The translations under genes were made by a program, and so were the position numbers. A DNA stretch of 64,000 nucleotides from Novosphingobium sp. MD-1 (GTDB lineage Bacteria; Pseudomonadota; Alphaproteobacteria; Sphingomonadales; Sphingomonadaceae). The notes below the pieces were generated by a model. That model saw only the letters and a list, made by a program, of their open reading frames with translations, did not search any database and was not told the origin of the DNA. Positions within the stretch are counted from its first letter, which is position 1. Each line of letters starts with the position of its first letter. Positions 1 to 9,567 of the stretch are shown here, piece by piece. The stretch lies in assembly GCF_001014975.1 (NCBI RefSeq), contig NZ_BBXA01000030.1:141501-205500 (forward strand), in the 5' to 3' direction.

Positions 1-1627
1 AATTGAGCTTTGCCCAGATCGTCGCGTGCTTGCCCGCGCGCGCGAAGGCGATTTCGCGATCGATGTGATCGTACAGCGTGTTGCGCAGCCCGATCGGGGC
101 TATCGCGAGCATTTCGGTGCCCTTGGGCTCGACATAGCCGGTGATGAAGTTGAACAGCCGGCCCGCGTCGCGCCCGAACTTGGGGTCGGCGGTGAAGAAC
201 GAAAGATCGGTGTAGATCCGCGCGGTGACGGGGTGATAATTGCCCGTCCCGAAGTGGCAGTAGGTGCGGTAGCCATCCCCTTCGCGGCGCACGACCAGCG
301 AGACCTTGGCGTGGGTTTTCCAGTCGACGAAGCCGTAGATAACCTGCACGCCCGCGCGCTCGAGCTGCGAGGCCCACATCAGGTTCTGTTCCTCGTCGAA
401 ACGCGCCTTCAGTTCGACGACGGCGGTGACCGACTTGCCCGCTTCGGCTGCCGCGATCAGCGCCGCGATCACGGCCGATTGCTTGCCCGCGCGATAGAGC
501 GTCTGCTTGATCGCCACCACGTCAGGGTCGGACGCCGCCTGGTGAAGGAAATCGATCACCACCTCGAAACTTTCGTAAGGGTGGTGGATCACGATGTCCT
601 TCTCGCGGATCGCGGCAAAGCAATCGCCATCGTGTTCGAGAATGCGTTCGGGATAGCGCGGGCTGTAGGGTTCGAATTTCAGGTCCGGCCGGGCTTCGTC
701 GACCACGGCGGAAAGGCCGTTGATGCCGATCACCCCGCGCGACTTGAGAACGAGCGCGTGGTCCAGCCGCAATTGCTGGCGCAGCAGCTGCTCCGCCGCC
801 GGATCGAAATCGTCCTGCAGGTGCAGCATGATCACCTTGCCGCGCCGGCGCCGCTGGATCGCGGTGCGGAAGTAGCGGACCAGATCCTCGGCGTCTTCCT
901 CCACTTCGATGTCGCTATCGCGCAGCACGCGGAACACGCCATGACCCTGGATGCGGAAGCCCGGGAACAGGTGCATGGCGTGGCGGCGCACCAGTTCCTC
1001 GATCGCGATCCACGCGGCTTCTTCGCCGGGCAGGCGCACGAAGCGGGGCAGGGCGGGTGGAATCAGGATCATCTCGTTGACGTCGGCGCCGTCGGCGATG
1101 CGCGTCATCGTGAAGAGAATGCCAGTGCCCTGGTTGGCGATGAACGGAAAGGGGTGTGCCGGATCGATCGCCTGCGGTGTCAGCACCGGGACGACGTGTT
1201 CGCGGAAATAGTGCGACAGCCATTCGGCCTCTGCGCGTTCGACCGGCCCTTCGCCCACGAGGCGGATGCCCGCCTCACCCAGTTTGCCGGTGAGTTCTGT
1301 CAGCACGTCCTGCTGGCTGGAAACGAGTTCGGTGACGGCGGCATAGGCTGCCTGCAACTGCTGCGCCGGAGTCTGTCCGTCGATCGAGACTTCGCCGATC
1401 TGCCGGCGTACCTGTCCGGCAAGGCCGGCCACGCGCACCATCATGAACTCATCGAGGTTGCTGCCGGAAATCGACAGGAAGCGCAGCCGTTCCAGCAGCG
1501 GATAGTCCATGTTCCGGGCTTCCGCCAGAACCCGCCGGTTAAAGGCGAGCCAGCTTAGCTCGCGATTGAAATAGCGATCGCCGACATGGGCTTCCGTGCC
1601 GCTTACGACACGTTTTTCGTCGCTCAC
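1..1627 (-). CDS. ppk: Polyphosphate kinase 1, N-terminal 542 residues (cut by window edge)
   Basis: Polyphosphate kinase makes inorganic polyphosphate reversibly from ATP. The frame opens with the family's N-terminal pattern (RYFNRELSWLAFNRRVLAEA) and runs through the catalytic phospholipase-D-like region, including the segment THAKVSLVVRREG, which carries the autophosphorylated histidine, and HFGTGNYHPVTARIYTD. About 540 residues are visible; the family is usually near 700, so the C-terminus lies beyond the left edge. I chose the GTG at 1627 because GGAG lies about 7 bases before it; an in-frame ATG at 1672 would add 15 residues but has no clear ribosome site. It is divergent from the sulfate transporter. 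Identity is certain; the start is not. Confidence 0.93.
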   Translation of the reverse strand, partial: MSDEKRVVSGTEAHVGDRYFNRELSWLAFNRRVLAEARNMDYPLLERLRFLSISGSNLDEFMMVRVAGLAGQVRRQIGEVSIDGQTPAQQLQAAYAAVTELVSSQQDVLTELTGKLGEAGIRLVGEGPVERAEAEWLSHYFREHVVPVLTPQAIDPAHPFPFIANQGTGILFTMTRIADGADVNEMILIPPALPRFVRLPGEEAAWIAIEELVRRHAMHLFPGFRIQGHGVFRVLRDSDIEVEEDAEDLVRYFRTAIQRRRRGKVIMLHLQDDFDPAAEQLLRQQLRLDHALVLKSRGVIGINGLSAVVDEARPDLKFEPYSPRYPERILEHDGDCFAAIREKDIVIHHPYESFEVVIDFLHQAASDPDVVAIKQTLYRAGKQSAVIAALIAAAEAGKSVTAVVELKARFDEEQNLMWASQLERAGVQVIYGFVDWKTHAKVSLVVRREGDGYRTYCHFGTGNYHPVTARIYTDLSFFTADPKFGRDAGRLFNFITGYVEPKGTEMLAIAPIGLRNTLYDHIDREIAFARAGKHATIWAKLN

Positions 1628-2053
1628 CCTGTGCTCCGTGTTGCTGCCCGGATGGACCCCAGCCTGCGCCATGGTGGTGCCGTGTTACGCCTCCATGACG
1701 AAATTCTTTCTTAATCCCGCGATTTTCGCAACCGCTGCCGGCAAGGGCGGTTTCGTTTTTCCGGACATTGTCCAATCCGCCGGCCCGCGCTCGGTTTGTC
1801 GCCAAATACGCGCGTCCTGTCGCCAGTCTATTCTCTACTCATAAAGTTGAGTTAAGTGTCCAATGTCGGTCCGCAGCGATGATTCCGCCGCGGACCGCCA
1901 CGGTGGGGAGGAGGCGGTCTTTGCGCATGGGCCGCCTCTTTCCAAGGGAGCCGACGGGGGCGTCGATAGTTTGACTTTAGGAGCACACAGAGAGTCTTTA
2001 ATGTCTATTGAATTAGTTGAGTATATGCAGCGCACATCAACAGGGAGACAATC
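1628..2053. other. Divergent intergenic region between ppk and the sulfate operon
   Basis: This 426-base gap is less GC-rich than its surroundings and should hold promoters for both directions. I see no convincing gene in it. It contains a hairpin (1911-1938) described separately, and a TTGACT hexamer at 1971-1976 that could be a -35 box for the sulfate operon, but no good -10 box follows at normal spacing. No recognised riboswitch (such as SAM-II) could be made out. Confidence 0.5.
1911..1938 (+). promoter_or_regulatory. Hairpin in the leader region of the sulfate operon
   Basis: Seven-base perfect arms GAGGCGG (1911-1917) and CCGCCTC (1932-1938) enclose a 14-base loop and are followed by a short T-rich stretch. 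It lies about 115 bases before the binding-protein gene. It could be a weak terminator or attenuator in an mRNA leader, or a protein site; the sequence alone does not decide. Confidence 0.3.
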
Positions 2054-3076
2054 ATGATCAATCGCCGCCTGTTCCTGTCCGCTGCCGCGGCAATGGCCAT
2101 GACCGTGTCTGCCTGTTCGGGCGGAGCCGGCGGGAATGGCAATGGCATCGTACTGACGAACGTATCCTATGATCCCACGCGCGAACTTTATCAGGCCATC
2201 AATCCGGCCTTCGCCACCTACTGGAAGCAGAAGACCGGCAAGGATGTGACCTTCCGGATGAGCCATGGCGGTTCGGGCAAGCAAGGCCGCGCGATCATCG
2301 ACGGTCTGGAAGCCGATGTGGCCACCCTGGCGCTCGCCTATGACATCGACCAGATTGCGGCGCGCGCCAAGCTGCTGCCGGCGGACTGGCAGAAGGCGCT
2401 GCCTGACAATTCGTCACCCTATACCTCCACGATCGTTTTCCTTGTCCGCAAGGGCAACCCCAAGGGCATCAAGGACTGGAACGATCTTGTCCGCCCCGGC
2501 GTGCAGGTGATCACGCCAAACCCCAAGACCGGCGGCGGCGCGCGCTGGAACTTCCTGGCCGCCTGGGCCTATGGCCGCAAGGCGGGCGGCTCCGACGCGG
2601 CGGCCGAGGATTATGTCCGCAAGCTGTTCGCCAATGTGCCGGTGCTGGATAGCGGCGCGCGGGGCGCGACGACGACCTTCGTCGAACGCGGCATCGGTGA
2701 TGTCCTGCTGACCTGGGAAAACGAGGCGCTGCTGGCCGAAAAGGAAATGGGCAAGGGCAAGTTCCAGATCGTCACGCCGTCGCTGTCGATCCTTGCCGAA
2801 CCGGCCGTCGCGGTAGTGACGGAGAACGCGAAGAAGCACGGTACGCAGGATGCGGCCGACGCCTATTTGCGCTATCTCTACACGCCCGAAGCGCAGACCG
2901 CGATCGCGCACGCCTTCTACCGTCCGCGTGATGCGAAAGTGGCCGAACAGTTCCGGTCGCAGTTCCCCGCGATCCCGATGGTCACCATCGACAAGGACTT
3001 CGGTGGATGGGGTGCCGCGCAGAAGCGGTTCTTCGACGATGGCGGTGTTTTCGACCGCATCACGGCTAAGAAGTAA
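2054..3076 (+). CDS. sbp: Sulfate/thiosulfate-binding periplasmic protein
   Basis: Substrate-binding component of a sulfate-type ABC transporter, 340 residues. The N-terminus ([21 protein letters not shown]) is a signal peptide ending in a lipobox-like VSAC, so the protein is probably a membrane-anchored lipoprotein, whereas Sbp/CysP of enterobacteria is soluble. The core has the family's recognisable segments [36 protein letters not shown] and [18 protein letters not shown], which line the sulfate pocket. A ribosome site (AGGGAGA) precedes the ATG. It heads the operon with cysT, cysW and cysA, 39 bases before cysT. Whether it prefers sulfate, thiosulfate or both cannot be told here. Confidence 0.95.
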   Translation: MINRRLFLSAAAAMAMTVSACSGGAGGNGNGIVLTNVSYDPTRELYQAINPAFATYWKQKTGKDVTFRMSHGGSGKQGRAIIDGLEADVATLALAYDIDQIAARAKLLPADWQKALPDNSSPYTSTIVFLVRKGNPKGIKDWNDLVRPGVQVITPNPKTGGGARWNFLAAWAYGRKAGGSDAAAEDYVRKLFANVPVLDSGARGATTTFVERGIGDVLLTWENEALLAEKEMGKGKFQIVTPSLSILAEPAVAVVTENAKKHGTQDAADAYLRYLYTPEAQTAIAHAFYRPRDAKVAEQFRSQFPAIPMVTIDKDFGGWGAAQKRFFDDGGVFDRITAKK

Positions 3077-3115
3077 GCCTCCCTTTCCCTTCCGCAATCG
3101 AGCAGGCCACTGCAG

Positions 3116-3967
3116 ATGTCCCGAACCCTTTCCCGCGCGAAAAGCTGGCGCCAGCCATCCGTCCTGCCAGGCTTCGGCTTGACGTTCGGGGTGACGCTTG
3201 CCTGGCTTACGCTGATCGTGCTGGTGCCGCTGGCATCGATCTTCATCCGCTCGGCTGGCATGGGCTGGAGCGAATTCGTGGCTGTGGGCTTTTCGGACCG
3301 GGCGCTGGCAGCCTATCGCGTCAGCTTCGGCACGGCCGCCGCCGCCGGGCTGGTAAACGCGGTGTCGGGTCTGCTCGTCGCCTGGGTGCTGGTGCGCTAT
3401 GCCTTTCCGGGCAAGCGCGTGATCAGCGCGCTGGTCGACCTGCCGTTCGCGCTGCCGACGGCCGTGGCCGGCATCGCGCTGACCGCGCTTTACGCGCCGA
3501 CCGGCTGGCTCGGGCAGTTCCTTGAGCCGCTGGGCCTCAAGGTGGCCTTTACGCCTGTGGGCATCGTGGTGGCGCTGGTGTTCATCGGCTTGCCTTTCGT
3601 GGTGCGCTCGGTCGAGCCGGTGCTCGCCGACCTGGGCCGCGATGTGGAGGAAGCCGCCGCCACGCTGGGGGCAACGCGGTTGCAGACCTTCCGCCGCGTG
3701 ATCGTGCCCGCGATCGCTCCGGCGCTGCTCACCGGCTTCGCGCTCGCGTTCGCGCGGGGGGTGGGCGAATATGGCTCGGTGATCTTCATCGCCGGCAACA
3801 TGCCGGGCAAGACCGAGATCGCCCCGCTGCTGATCGTGACGCAACTGGAACAGTATGCCTATGCCGGCGCGACCGCGATCGCCACGGTGATGATGCTGGC
3901 CTCGTTCCTGATCCTGCTGGTGATCAACCTCATCCAGGCGGCCAGCCGCAGGAGGATGGGCGCATGA
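3116..3967 (+). CDS. cysT: Sulfate ABC transporter permease CysT (CysU)
   Basis: Inner-membrane permease of 283 residues with about six hydrophobic segments. It has the EAA loop that docks on the ATPase ([19 protein letters not shown], about residues 179-197) and the family motif for sulfate permeases around [15 protein letters not shown]. Its last codons overlap cysW by ATGA, which implies coupled translation. With CysW it forms the heterodimeric channel fed by the upstream binding lipoprotein. Confidence 0.95.
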   Translation: MSRTLSRAKSWRQPSVLPGFGLTFGVTLAWLTLIVLVPLASIFIRSAGMGWSEFVAVGFSDRALAAYRVSFGTAAAAGLVNAVSGLLVAWVLVRYAFPGKRVISALVDLPFALPTAVAGIALTALYAPTGWLGQFLEPLGLKVAFTPVGIVVALVFIGLPFVVRSVEPVLADLGRDVEEAAATLGATRLQTFRRVIVPAIAPALLTGFALAFARGVGEYGSVIFIAGNMPGKTEIAPLLIVTQLEQYAYAGATAIATVMMLASFLILLVINLIQAASRRRMGA

Positions 3968-4806
3968 GCCGGCCGCGTTCCACCACCGAAGGCCGCCTGA
4001 CGCAGATCGTGCTGATCGTGCTGGCGCTGGCGTTCCTGGGCGTGTTCCTGCTGCTGCCGCTGATCGTGGTGTTCAGCGAAGCGCTGAAGCAGGGGCTGGG
4101 GCCGTTCCTTGACGCCGTCCATACGCCCGATGCCCTGGCGGCGATCAAGCTGACGCTGCTGATCGCGGCCATCAGCGTGCCGCTGAACATGGTGTTCGGC
4201 GTGGCGGCAAGCTGGGCGATCACCAAGTTCCACTTTCCGGGCAAGAGCCTGCTCATCACGCTGATCGACCTGCCGTTCTCGGTGTCTCCGGTCGTGTCCG
4301 GCCTGATCTTCGTGTTGCTGTTCGGCGCGCAGGGCTGGTTCGGTCCGTGGTTGGCGGCGCACGACCTCAAGATCATCTTCGCGGTGCCAGGCATCGTGCT
4401 GGCCACGGTGTTCATCACGTTCCCGTTCGTGGCGCGCGAACTGATCCCGCTGATGATGGAGCAGGGCAAGGATGACGAGGAAGCCGCCGTCTCGCTCGGC
4501 GCAAACGGCTGGCAGGTGTTCCGCCATGTTACGCTGCCGAACATCCGCTGGGGCCTGCTTTATGGCGTGTTGTTGTGCAACGCCCGGGCGATGGGCGAAT
4601 TCGGCGCGGTCTCGGTGGTTTCGGGCCACATTCGCGGCCTGACCAACACGATGCCGCTGCATGTCGAGATTCTCTACAACGAGTACGATTTCGTCGGCGC
4701 CTTCGCGGTCGCCTCGCTGCTGGCGCTGCTCGCGCTGGTCACGCTGGTCGCCAAGACCATTCTCGAATGGCGCTTCGACCTCCACCATACGGGAGCAGGG
4801 CATTGA
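3964..4806 (+). CDS. cysW: Sulfate ABC transporter permease CysW
   Basis: Second permease subunit, 280 residues with about six membrane segments. The EAA loop reads [20 protein letters not shown], and the sequence [20 protein letters not shown] parallels the matching region of CysT, as expected for a heterodimer. [20 protein letters not shown] near the C-terminus is typical of CysW. The start overlaps the cysT stop (ATGA), and its own stop overlaps the TTG start of cysA, so all four transporter genes are translationally chained. Confidence 0.95.
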   Translation: MSRPRSTTEGRLTQIVLIVLALAFLGVFLLLPLIVVFSEALKQGLGPFLDAVHTPDALAAIKLTLLIAAISVPLNMVFGVAASWAITKFHFPGKSLLITLIDLPFSVSPVVSGLIFVLLFGAQGWFGPWLAAHDLKIIFAVPGIVLATVFITFPFVARELIPLMMEQGKDDEEAAVSLGANGWQVFRHVTLPNIRWGLLYGVLLCNARAMGEFGAVSVVSGHIRGLTNTMPLHVEILYNEYDFVGAFAVASLLALLALVTLVAKTILEWRFDLHHTGAGH

Positions 4807-5804
4807 TCAGGGTCCAGAACGTTACCAAGCGCTTTGGCGATTTCGCCGCGCTGCACGGCATCGATCTCGAAGTCCGACCGGGCGAGTTCATCGCGCTGCT
4901 CGGGCCTTCGGGATCGGGCAAGACCACGCTGCTGCGGATCATCGCCGGGCTGGAGTTCCAGGACAGCGGACAGGTGCTGTTCAGCGGAGAGGACGTTTCC
5001 GACCGCAAGGTGGCTGATCGCCACGTCGGTTTCGTGTTCCAGCACTATGCGCTGTTCCGCCACATGACCGTGGCCGACAACGTTGCCTTTGGCCTGACCG
5101 TGCGCAAGCGGCGTGACCGTCCTTCGCGCGCGGCCATCGCGGCGCGGGCCGAGGAACTGCTGCGGCTGGTCCAACTCGATGGGCTGGGCGATCGCTATCC
5201 GGCGCAGCTTTCCGGTGGCCAGCGCCAGCGTGTGGCGCTGGCGCGCGCGCTGGCGATCGAGCCCAGGCTGCTGCTGCTGGACGAGCCCTTCGGCGCCTTG
5301 GACGCAAAGGTCCGCAAGGACCTGCGCCGGTGGCTGCGCGAACTGCACAAGCAGATGGGGCTGACATCGGTCTTCGTCACGCACGACCAGGAAGAGGCGC
5401 TGGAACTGGCCGACCGCGTGGTGGTGATGAACAATGGCGTGATCGAGCAGGTCGGCACGCCAGAGGAAATCTACATGCATCCGGCGACGCCGTTCGTCTC
5501 GCACTTCGTGGGCGAGACGAACCGCATCCCGGCTGGCCCCGCATCCGGCGGCGCGCGCGATGAAGTCCACTTCCGCCCGCATGACGTCGAAGTGGTGCGC
5601 GAAGGCGGCGAGGCGCTGCTGGTGGACAACGTGTTCCGCAAGGGCGGGGCCTGGCGCGTCGAAGGTGCGCTGGCGGAAGGCGGCCTGATCGTCGAAATCG
5701 ACATCGATGTCGCGCAACCGCGCCCGAACCCCGGCGAAACCGTTCTGATCCGTCCCGTTCGATCCCGTGTTTTCAATGCCAACCCCGAAGGAGCACAGCC
5801 ATGA
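4803..5804 (+). CDS. cysA: Sulfate ABC transporter ATP-binding protein CysA
   Basis: ATPase of the sulfate importer, 333 residues, using a TTG start that overlaps the cysW stop codon; the open frame runs further upstream but that part encodes nothing CysA-like. Walker A is GPSGSGKTT, the Q-loop is VFQHYALF, the ABC signature is [15 protein letters not shown], Walker B is [12 protein letters not shown], and the switch histidine lies in [15 protein letters not shown]. The C-terminal third resembles the TOBE-like extension of CysA ([14 protein letters not shown]). The stop overlaps the start of the next small gene as ATGA. Confidence 0.95.
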   Translation: MIRVQNVTKRFGDFAALHGIDLEVRPGEFIALLGPSGSGKTTLLRIIAGLEFQDSGQVLFSGEDVSDRKVADRHVGFVFQHYALFRHMTVADNVAFGLTVRKRRDRPSRAAIAARAEELLRLVQLDGLGDRYPAQLSGGQRQRVALARALAIEPRLLLLDEPFGALDAKVRKDLRRWLRELHKQMGLTSVFVTHDQEEALELADRVVVMNNGVIEQVGTPEEIYMHPATPFVSHFVGETNRIPAGPASGGARDEVHFRPHDVEVVREGGEALLVDNVFRKGGAWRVEGALAEGGLIVEIDIDVAQPRPNPGETVLIRPVRSRVFNANPEGAQP

Positions 5805-5977
5805 ATACCTCTCCCGCTGCGCCCCGCACCGAGGCCGAGCGCCTGCTGGAAGAAAGCATCGCCAGCGTTCGCGAAGCCCTTGCCGGGCTGAAGTACGGCA
5901 ACGTTTCGTTGACCGTGCATGAGGGTCGCGTCGTTCAGATCGACGTGACCGAGAAGAAGCGCCTCAAGCCCAACTGA
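5801..5977 (+). CDS. YezD-family small protein (DUF2292)
   Basis: A 58-residue protein whose C-terminal half ([33 protein letters not shown], from about residue 24) matches the short DUF2292/YezD pattern of a compact beta-rich domain with a GxVxLxxxxGxVVQIDxxEK core. It starts inside the cysA stop codon (ATGA) with GGAG ahead, so it is made together with the sulfate transporter. Members of this family are often found beside sulfate or cysteine genes, but no biochemical role is established to my knowledge. I infer a sulfur-metabolism accessory role only from position. Confidence 0.85.
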   Translation: MNTSPAAPRTEAERLLEESIASVREALAGLKYGNVSLTVHEGRVVQIDVTEKKRLKPN

Positions 5978-6075
5978 GGCGCGTTCCCACCGTTCTGCCG
6001 TTCAATCCGAATACCGTTCGTTTCGTCACGCCAATAATCTGATCACACCGCCAACCGGACGACTGGAGGCATCGT

Positions 6076-6093
6076 GATCCTGCAACAAGGATC
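6076..6093 (+). promoter_or_regulatory. Inverted repeat covering the TonB-receptor ribosome site
   Basis: GATCCT (6076-6081) and AGGATC (6088-6093) form a perfect six-base stem with a six-base loop. The right arm contains AGGA, the only good Shine-Dalgarno match, seven bases before the receptor ATG at 6099. In RNA the stem would hide the ribosome site. A regulatory role is inference. Confidence 0.35.
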
Positions 6094-6098
6094 CTAAG

Positions 6099-8597
6099 AT
6101 GTCCCGTGCTCTCCTGCTGGCGGGAGCCGCGCCCTTTGCGCTGCTCGCCGCTCCCGTACTCGCGCAAGAAGCGCCAGCCCCTGCGACGGCTGAGGCCGAA
6201 AGCGTTTCCGCATCCGATAGCGAAAGCGCGGGCGGCAACGCCATCATCGTCACGGCCCGCCGCCGCCAGGAAAACGTCCAGACCGTGCCATTGGCAATCT
6301 CTGTGGTCGAAGCCGCCAAGCTCGACGCGCAGGGCACCTACAACATTGCGCGCCTGACCCAGATACAGCCCACGCTGCAATTCTATTCGCAGAACCCGCG
6401 CAACACCTTCATCAACATTCGCGGCATTGGCGCCCCGTTCGGCCTGACCAACGACGGCTTCGAACAGGGCGTGGGCATCTACATCGACGATGTCTATTAC
6501 AACCGTATTGCCTCGGCTACGCTGGACTTCGTCGATGTGGAACAGATCGAAACGCTGCGCGGGCCGCAGGGCACGCTCTATGGCAAGAACACCACCGCCG
6601 GCGCGATCAACATCGCCACGCGGCCGCCCAGCTTCGACTTTGAAGGCAAGGCCGAAATCTCGCTCGGCAACCTGAACTTCAAGCAGGGCAAGGCCTCGAT
6701 CTCCGGCCCGCTGTCCGACAAGCTGGCCGCGCGCATCAGCGTTACCACGACCAGCCGCCGCGGCACACTGTTCGATACCTACAGCAACACCTGGATCCAG
6801 TCGCAGGACAATATCGGCCTGCGCGGATCGCTGCTGTGGAAGCCGACGTCGAGCCTGAATGTCACCCTGTCGGGCGACTGGAACCTGCAGGACCCGATCT
6901 GCTGCGCGTTCGCCTATGGCGGCTATGGTCCCACGCAGCGGGCGACGAACCGCCAGTATCCCGCGCTGATTTCGTATTTCCCCGGATACCGGGTGCCCAG
7001 CACCAATCCCTATGACCGCCTGACCGACGCCGATGCCGCGCTGTCCGCGCGCAACGAGCACGGCGGCGTTTCGGCCAAGGCGGTGTGGGACATCGATCCC
7101 AACAACACGCTGACCTCGATCACGGCGTGGCGCTATTGGGACTGGAGCCCGGCCAATGACCGCGATTACACCGGCCTTGCGGTCTATACCAAGGTCAACA
7201 ACCCCACCAAGCAGAACCAGTACACGCAGGAGTTCCGCTTCAACCACAAGGGCAAGGGCTACGATTTCGTGGTCGGCCTGTTCGGCTTCCACCAGGATAT
7301 CCGCACCAGCGGCATCCAGCAGACCGGTCCGGCCGCCAGCAAGTGGCTGCTCAACCCCACCAGCGCGCTGTCGAACAACCCGGCGGTGCTGAACAACCTT
7401 GTCGCCATCAATGACATCCGGCTGAACAACACCAGCCTTGCCGCCTATGCCAAGCTGAACTGGGACATCACCGACAGTTTCACCGTGTCGCCGGGCTTCC
7501 GCGTCAACTACGACAACAAGGACGGGCTCTATAATTCCGTCGTCACGGGCACGGCATCGGACGGAACGCGGCAGGTGGTCTCGGCGGTCCCCGGATCGCC
7601 GTACTACAACGATCCGTGGACGGCGGCGCAGCGCGGCATCCAGGCGTCGCAGTTCTTCGAGCCCAAGTTTAGCGCCTGGAACGTCTCTTACGACGTGAAC
7701 CTGCGCTACAAGGTGGCCCGGGACATCAACGTCTACGCAACCTACGCGCGTTCGTTCAAGACCGGCGGCATCAACCTGAACGGCGTGCCGGCGGATGCCA
7801 ACGGCGCACCGATCCAGGCGGCGGCCACGATCAAGCCGGAAAAGGTCGATCACTTCGAAATCGGCTTCAAGAGCCAGTTCTGGGATCGCCGCGCGACGTT
7901 CAACGTCACTGGCTTCTGGACCAACATCAAGAACTTCCAGGCCAACGTCAGCAACGGGCAGTTCGGCACCGTGCGCGGCTATCTGGCGAACGCGGACAAG
8001 GTGCGCACGCGCGGCGTGGAGGCCGATTTCTCGATCCGCCCGAGCGATCGCTTCTCGGCCTATGTCAACGGCGCCTTTACCGATGCCAAATACGTGAAGT
8101 TCTGCGACGCGCCGCCTCCGCCGGAACTTTCCGGGGGCACCAGCACCGGGATCGTCGCGACAGGCAAGTGCAGCTACACCGGCACGATCGCCGCACCGGG
8201 TCAGGTGGGCAACAGCCCGCCGTTCGTCGATGCCTCTGGTCAGGTCTTGCCCGGCGTGTCGAAGTGGGCCTTCGCCTGGGGTGCGGAAGTGAACCAGCCG
8301 GCCAAGGTGTTCGGCGAAGAAGGGCAGTTCTACATCGGCTACGATGCCAGCTATCGTTCGCGCTGGTCGTCCAATCCCACGCCGTCGATCTACACCTGGG
8401 TCAACGGCTATTCGATCCAGAACTTCCGGGGTGGCTTCCGCACCGAAACGCTCGATGCCTTCCTGTGGGTACGCAACGCGTTCGATCGGAACTACATCGA
8501 CCTGCTGCTGGCCGGAACGGGCGGCAACACCGGGCTGATCGCTGCGCAGGTCGGCGATCCGCGCACGTTTGGCGGAACCATCCGTCTGAAGTTCTGA
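6099..8597 (+). CDS. TonB-dependent outer-membrane receptor
   Basis: An 832-residue outer-membrane transporter. A signal peptide with cleavage expected after VLA (near residue 22) is followed by a TonB-box-like NAIIVTARRRQENVQTVPLA and a plug domain with the canonical VEQIETLRGPQGTLYGKNTTAGAIN. The remaining part is a long beta-barrel with alternating pattern, ending GGTIRLKF with terminal phenylalanine as usual for BAM substrates. The substrate cannot be read from sequence. Its position 121 bases after the sulfate operon, on the same strand, suggests uptake of a sulfur compound too large for porins (for example a sulfate ester or sulfonate); it could equally be an iron-chelate receptor. Confidence 0.92.
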   Translation: MSRALLLAGAAPFALLAAPVLAQEAPAPATAEAESVSASDSESAGGNAIIVTARRRQENVQTVPLAISVVEAAKLDAQGTYNIARLTQIQPTLQFYSQNPRNTFINIRGIGAPFGLTNDGFEQGVGIYIDDVYYNRIASATLDFVDVEQIETLRGPQGTLYGKNTTAGAINIATRPPSFDFEGKAEISLGNLNFKQGKASISGPLSDKLAARISVTTTSRRGTLFDTYSNTWIQSQDNIGLRGSLLWKPTSSLNVTLSGDWNLQDPICCAFAYGGYGPTQRATNRQYPALISYFPGYRVPSTNPYDRLTDADAALSARNEHGGVSAKAVWDIDPNNTLTSITAWRYWDWSPANDRDYTGLAVYTKVNNPTKQNQYTQEFRFNHKGKGYDFVVGLFGFHQDIRTSGIQQTGPAASKWLLNPTSALSNNPAVLNNLVAINDIRLNNTSLAAYAKLNWDITDSFTVSPGFRVNYDNKDGLYNSVVTGTASDGTRQVVSAVPGSPYYNDPWTAAQRGIQASQFFEPKFSAWNVSYDVNLRYKVARDINVYATYARSFKTGGINLNGVPADANGAPIQAAATIKPEKVDHFEIGFKSQFWDRRATFNVTGFWTNIKNFQANVSNGQFGTVRGYLANADKVRTRGVEADFSIRPSDRFSAYVNGAFTDAKYVKFCDAPPPPELSGGTSTGIVATGKCSYTGTIAAPGQVGNSPPFVDASGQVLPGVSKWAFAWGAEVNQPAKVFGEEGQFYIGYDASYRSRWSSNPTPSIYTWVNGYSIQNFRGGFRTETLDAFLWVRNAFDRNYIDLLLAGTGGNTGLIAAQVGDPRTFGGTIRLKF

Positions 8598-8606
8598 TCC
8601 TTTGCG

Positions 8607-8650
8607 CGGGGCAGGCCGGCGTTTCCATCCAGGTCCGCCGGCTTGCCCCG
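8607..8650. terminator. Hairpin between convergent receptor and AIM24 genes
   Basis: Fifteen-base arms (8607-8621 and 8636-8650) pair with a single mismatch around a 14-base loop, between two genes that converge. There is no clear T-run on either side, so it may be a bidirectional but weak terminator. Confidence 0.5.
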
Positions 8651-8656
8651 AGCGTC

Positions 8657-9490
8657 TCAGTTATTGCCGTCGATAAAATCGCCGAGCGCGCCCAGGACCG
8701 AGCCTTCGCCCCGGTTCTGGCCGCCACGGCTGCCCGAAGCCGCCAGCATCCGCCCGGCTAGTCGGGCGAAGGGCAGGGACTGGATCCAGACCTTTCCCGG
8801 CCCGGTCAGCCGCGCGAAGAACAGGCCTTCGCCGCCGAACAGCACGCTGCGCACGCCGCCCGCCGTCACCAGATCGAAATCGACGCCCTGCGTGTAGGCG
8901 GCAAGGCAGCCGGTATCGACATGGAGCTGTTCGCCGGGGCCGAGTTCGCGCTCGACCAGCGTGCCGCCCATCTGCACGAAGACCCAGCCATCGCCGTCCA
9001 GCTTCTGCATGATGAAGCCTTCGCCACCGAACAGGCCGGTCATGACCCGGCGTTGAAAGGCCACGCCGATCGACACGCCGCGCGCGGCGGCGAGAAAGCT
9101 GTCCTTCTGGCAGATCAGCGTGCCGCCCACGTCGGACAGCTTGATCGGCAGGATCGAACCCGGCGTGGGGGACGCGAAGGCAACGCGCGCCTTGCCCTGG
9201 CCGTTGTGCGTGAACACGGTGGTGAACAGGCTCTCGCCGGTGACCAGCCGCTTGCCCGCGCCCAGCAGCTTGCCCATGAAGCCGCCGTCACCGTCGCCGC
9301 TGCCATCGCCGAACACCGTGGTCATGCCGATCGCGGCGTCCTTCCACACGAAGGCGCCGGCTTCGGCGACGGCACTTTCGCCGGGGTCCAGCTCGATTTC
9401 CAGGAACTGCAGTTCCTGCCCCTTGATCTCGAAATCGATGTCGTCGGCCACGCTGGAGTTGCGGGCGTGGTGCCACGGGCTGTTTGCCAT
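8657..9490 (-). CDS. AIM24-family (TIGR00266) protein
   Basis: A 277-residue protein made mostly of glycine-rich beta segments, matching the AIM24/TIGR00266 fold: EIELDPGESAVAEAGAFVWKD near the N-terminus, the repeated FGGEGFIMQKL and FGGEGLFFARL, and PGKVWIQSLPFARLAGRM near the C-terminus. A strong AAGGAGG lies before the ATG. The bacterial family has no settled biochemical role; its yeast namesake supports mitochondrial inner-membrane organisation. It follows the GGDEF-EAL gene by 77 bases on the same strand and may be co-transcribed with it. Confidence 0.85.
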   Translation of the reverse strand: MANSPWHHARNSSVADDIDFEIKGQELQFLEIELDPGESAVAEAGAFVWKDAAIGMTTVFGDGSGDGDGGFMGKLLGAGKRLVTGESLFTTVFTHNGQGKARVAFASPTPGSILPIKLSDVGGTLICQKDSFLAAARGVSIGVAFQRRVMTGLFGGEGFIMQKLDGDGWVFVQMGGTLVERELGPGEQLHVDTGCLAAYTQGVDFDLVTAGGVRSVLFGGEGLFFARLTGPGKVWIQSLPFARLAGRMLAASGSRGGQNRGEGSVLGALGDFIDGNN

Positions 9491-9567
9491 GGGAGCCTCC
9501 TTGCAATGAAGGGGCGAAGATAATCCCTATGCCGTGATGGTACAGTGACGAATTGCCCTGTCGGCGA

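Noticed and set aside
26..1558. Long open frame on the plus strand
   Set aside because: It is the antisense shadow of polyphosphate kinase, whose minus-strand protein has unmistakable family motifs; the plus-strand product is arginine- and histidine-rich nonsense typical of high-GC shadows.
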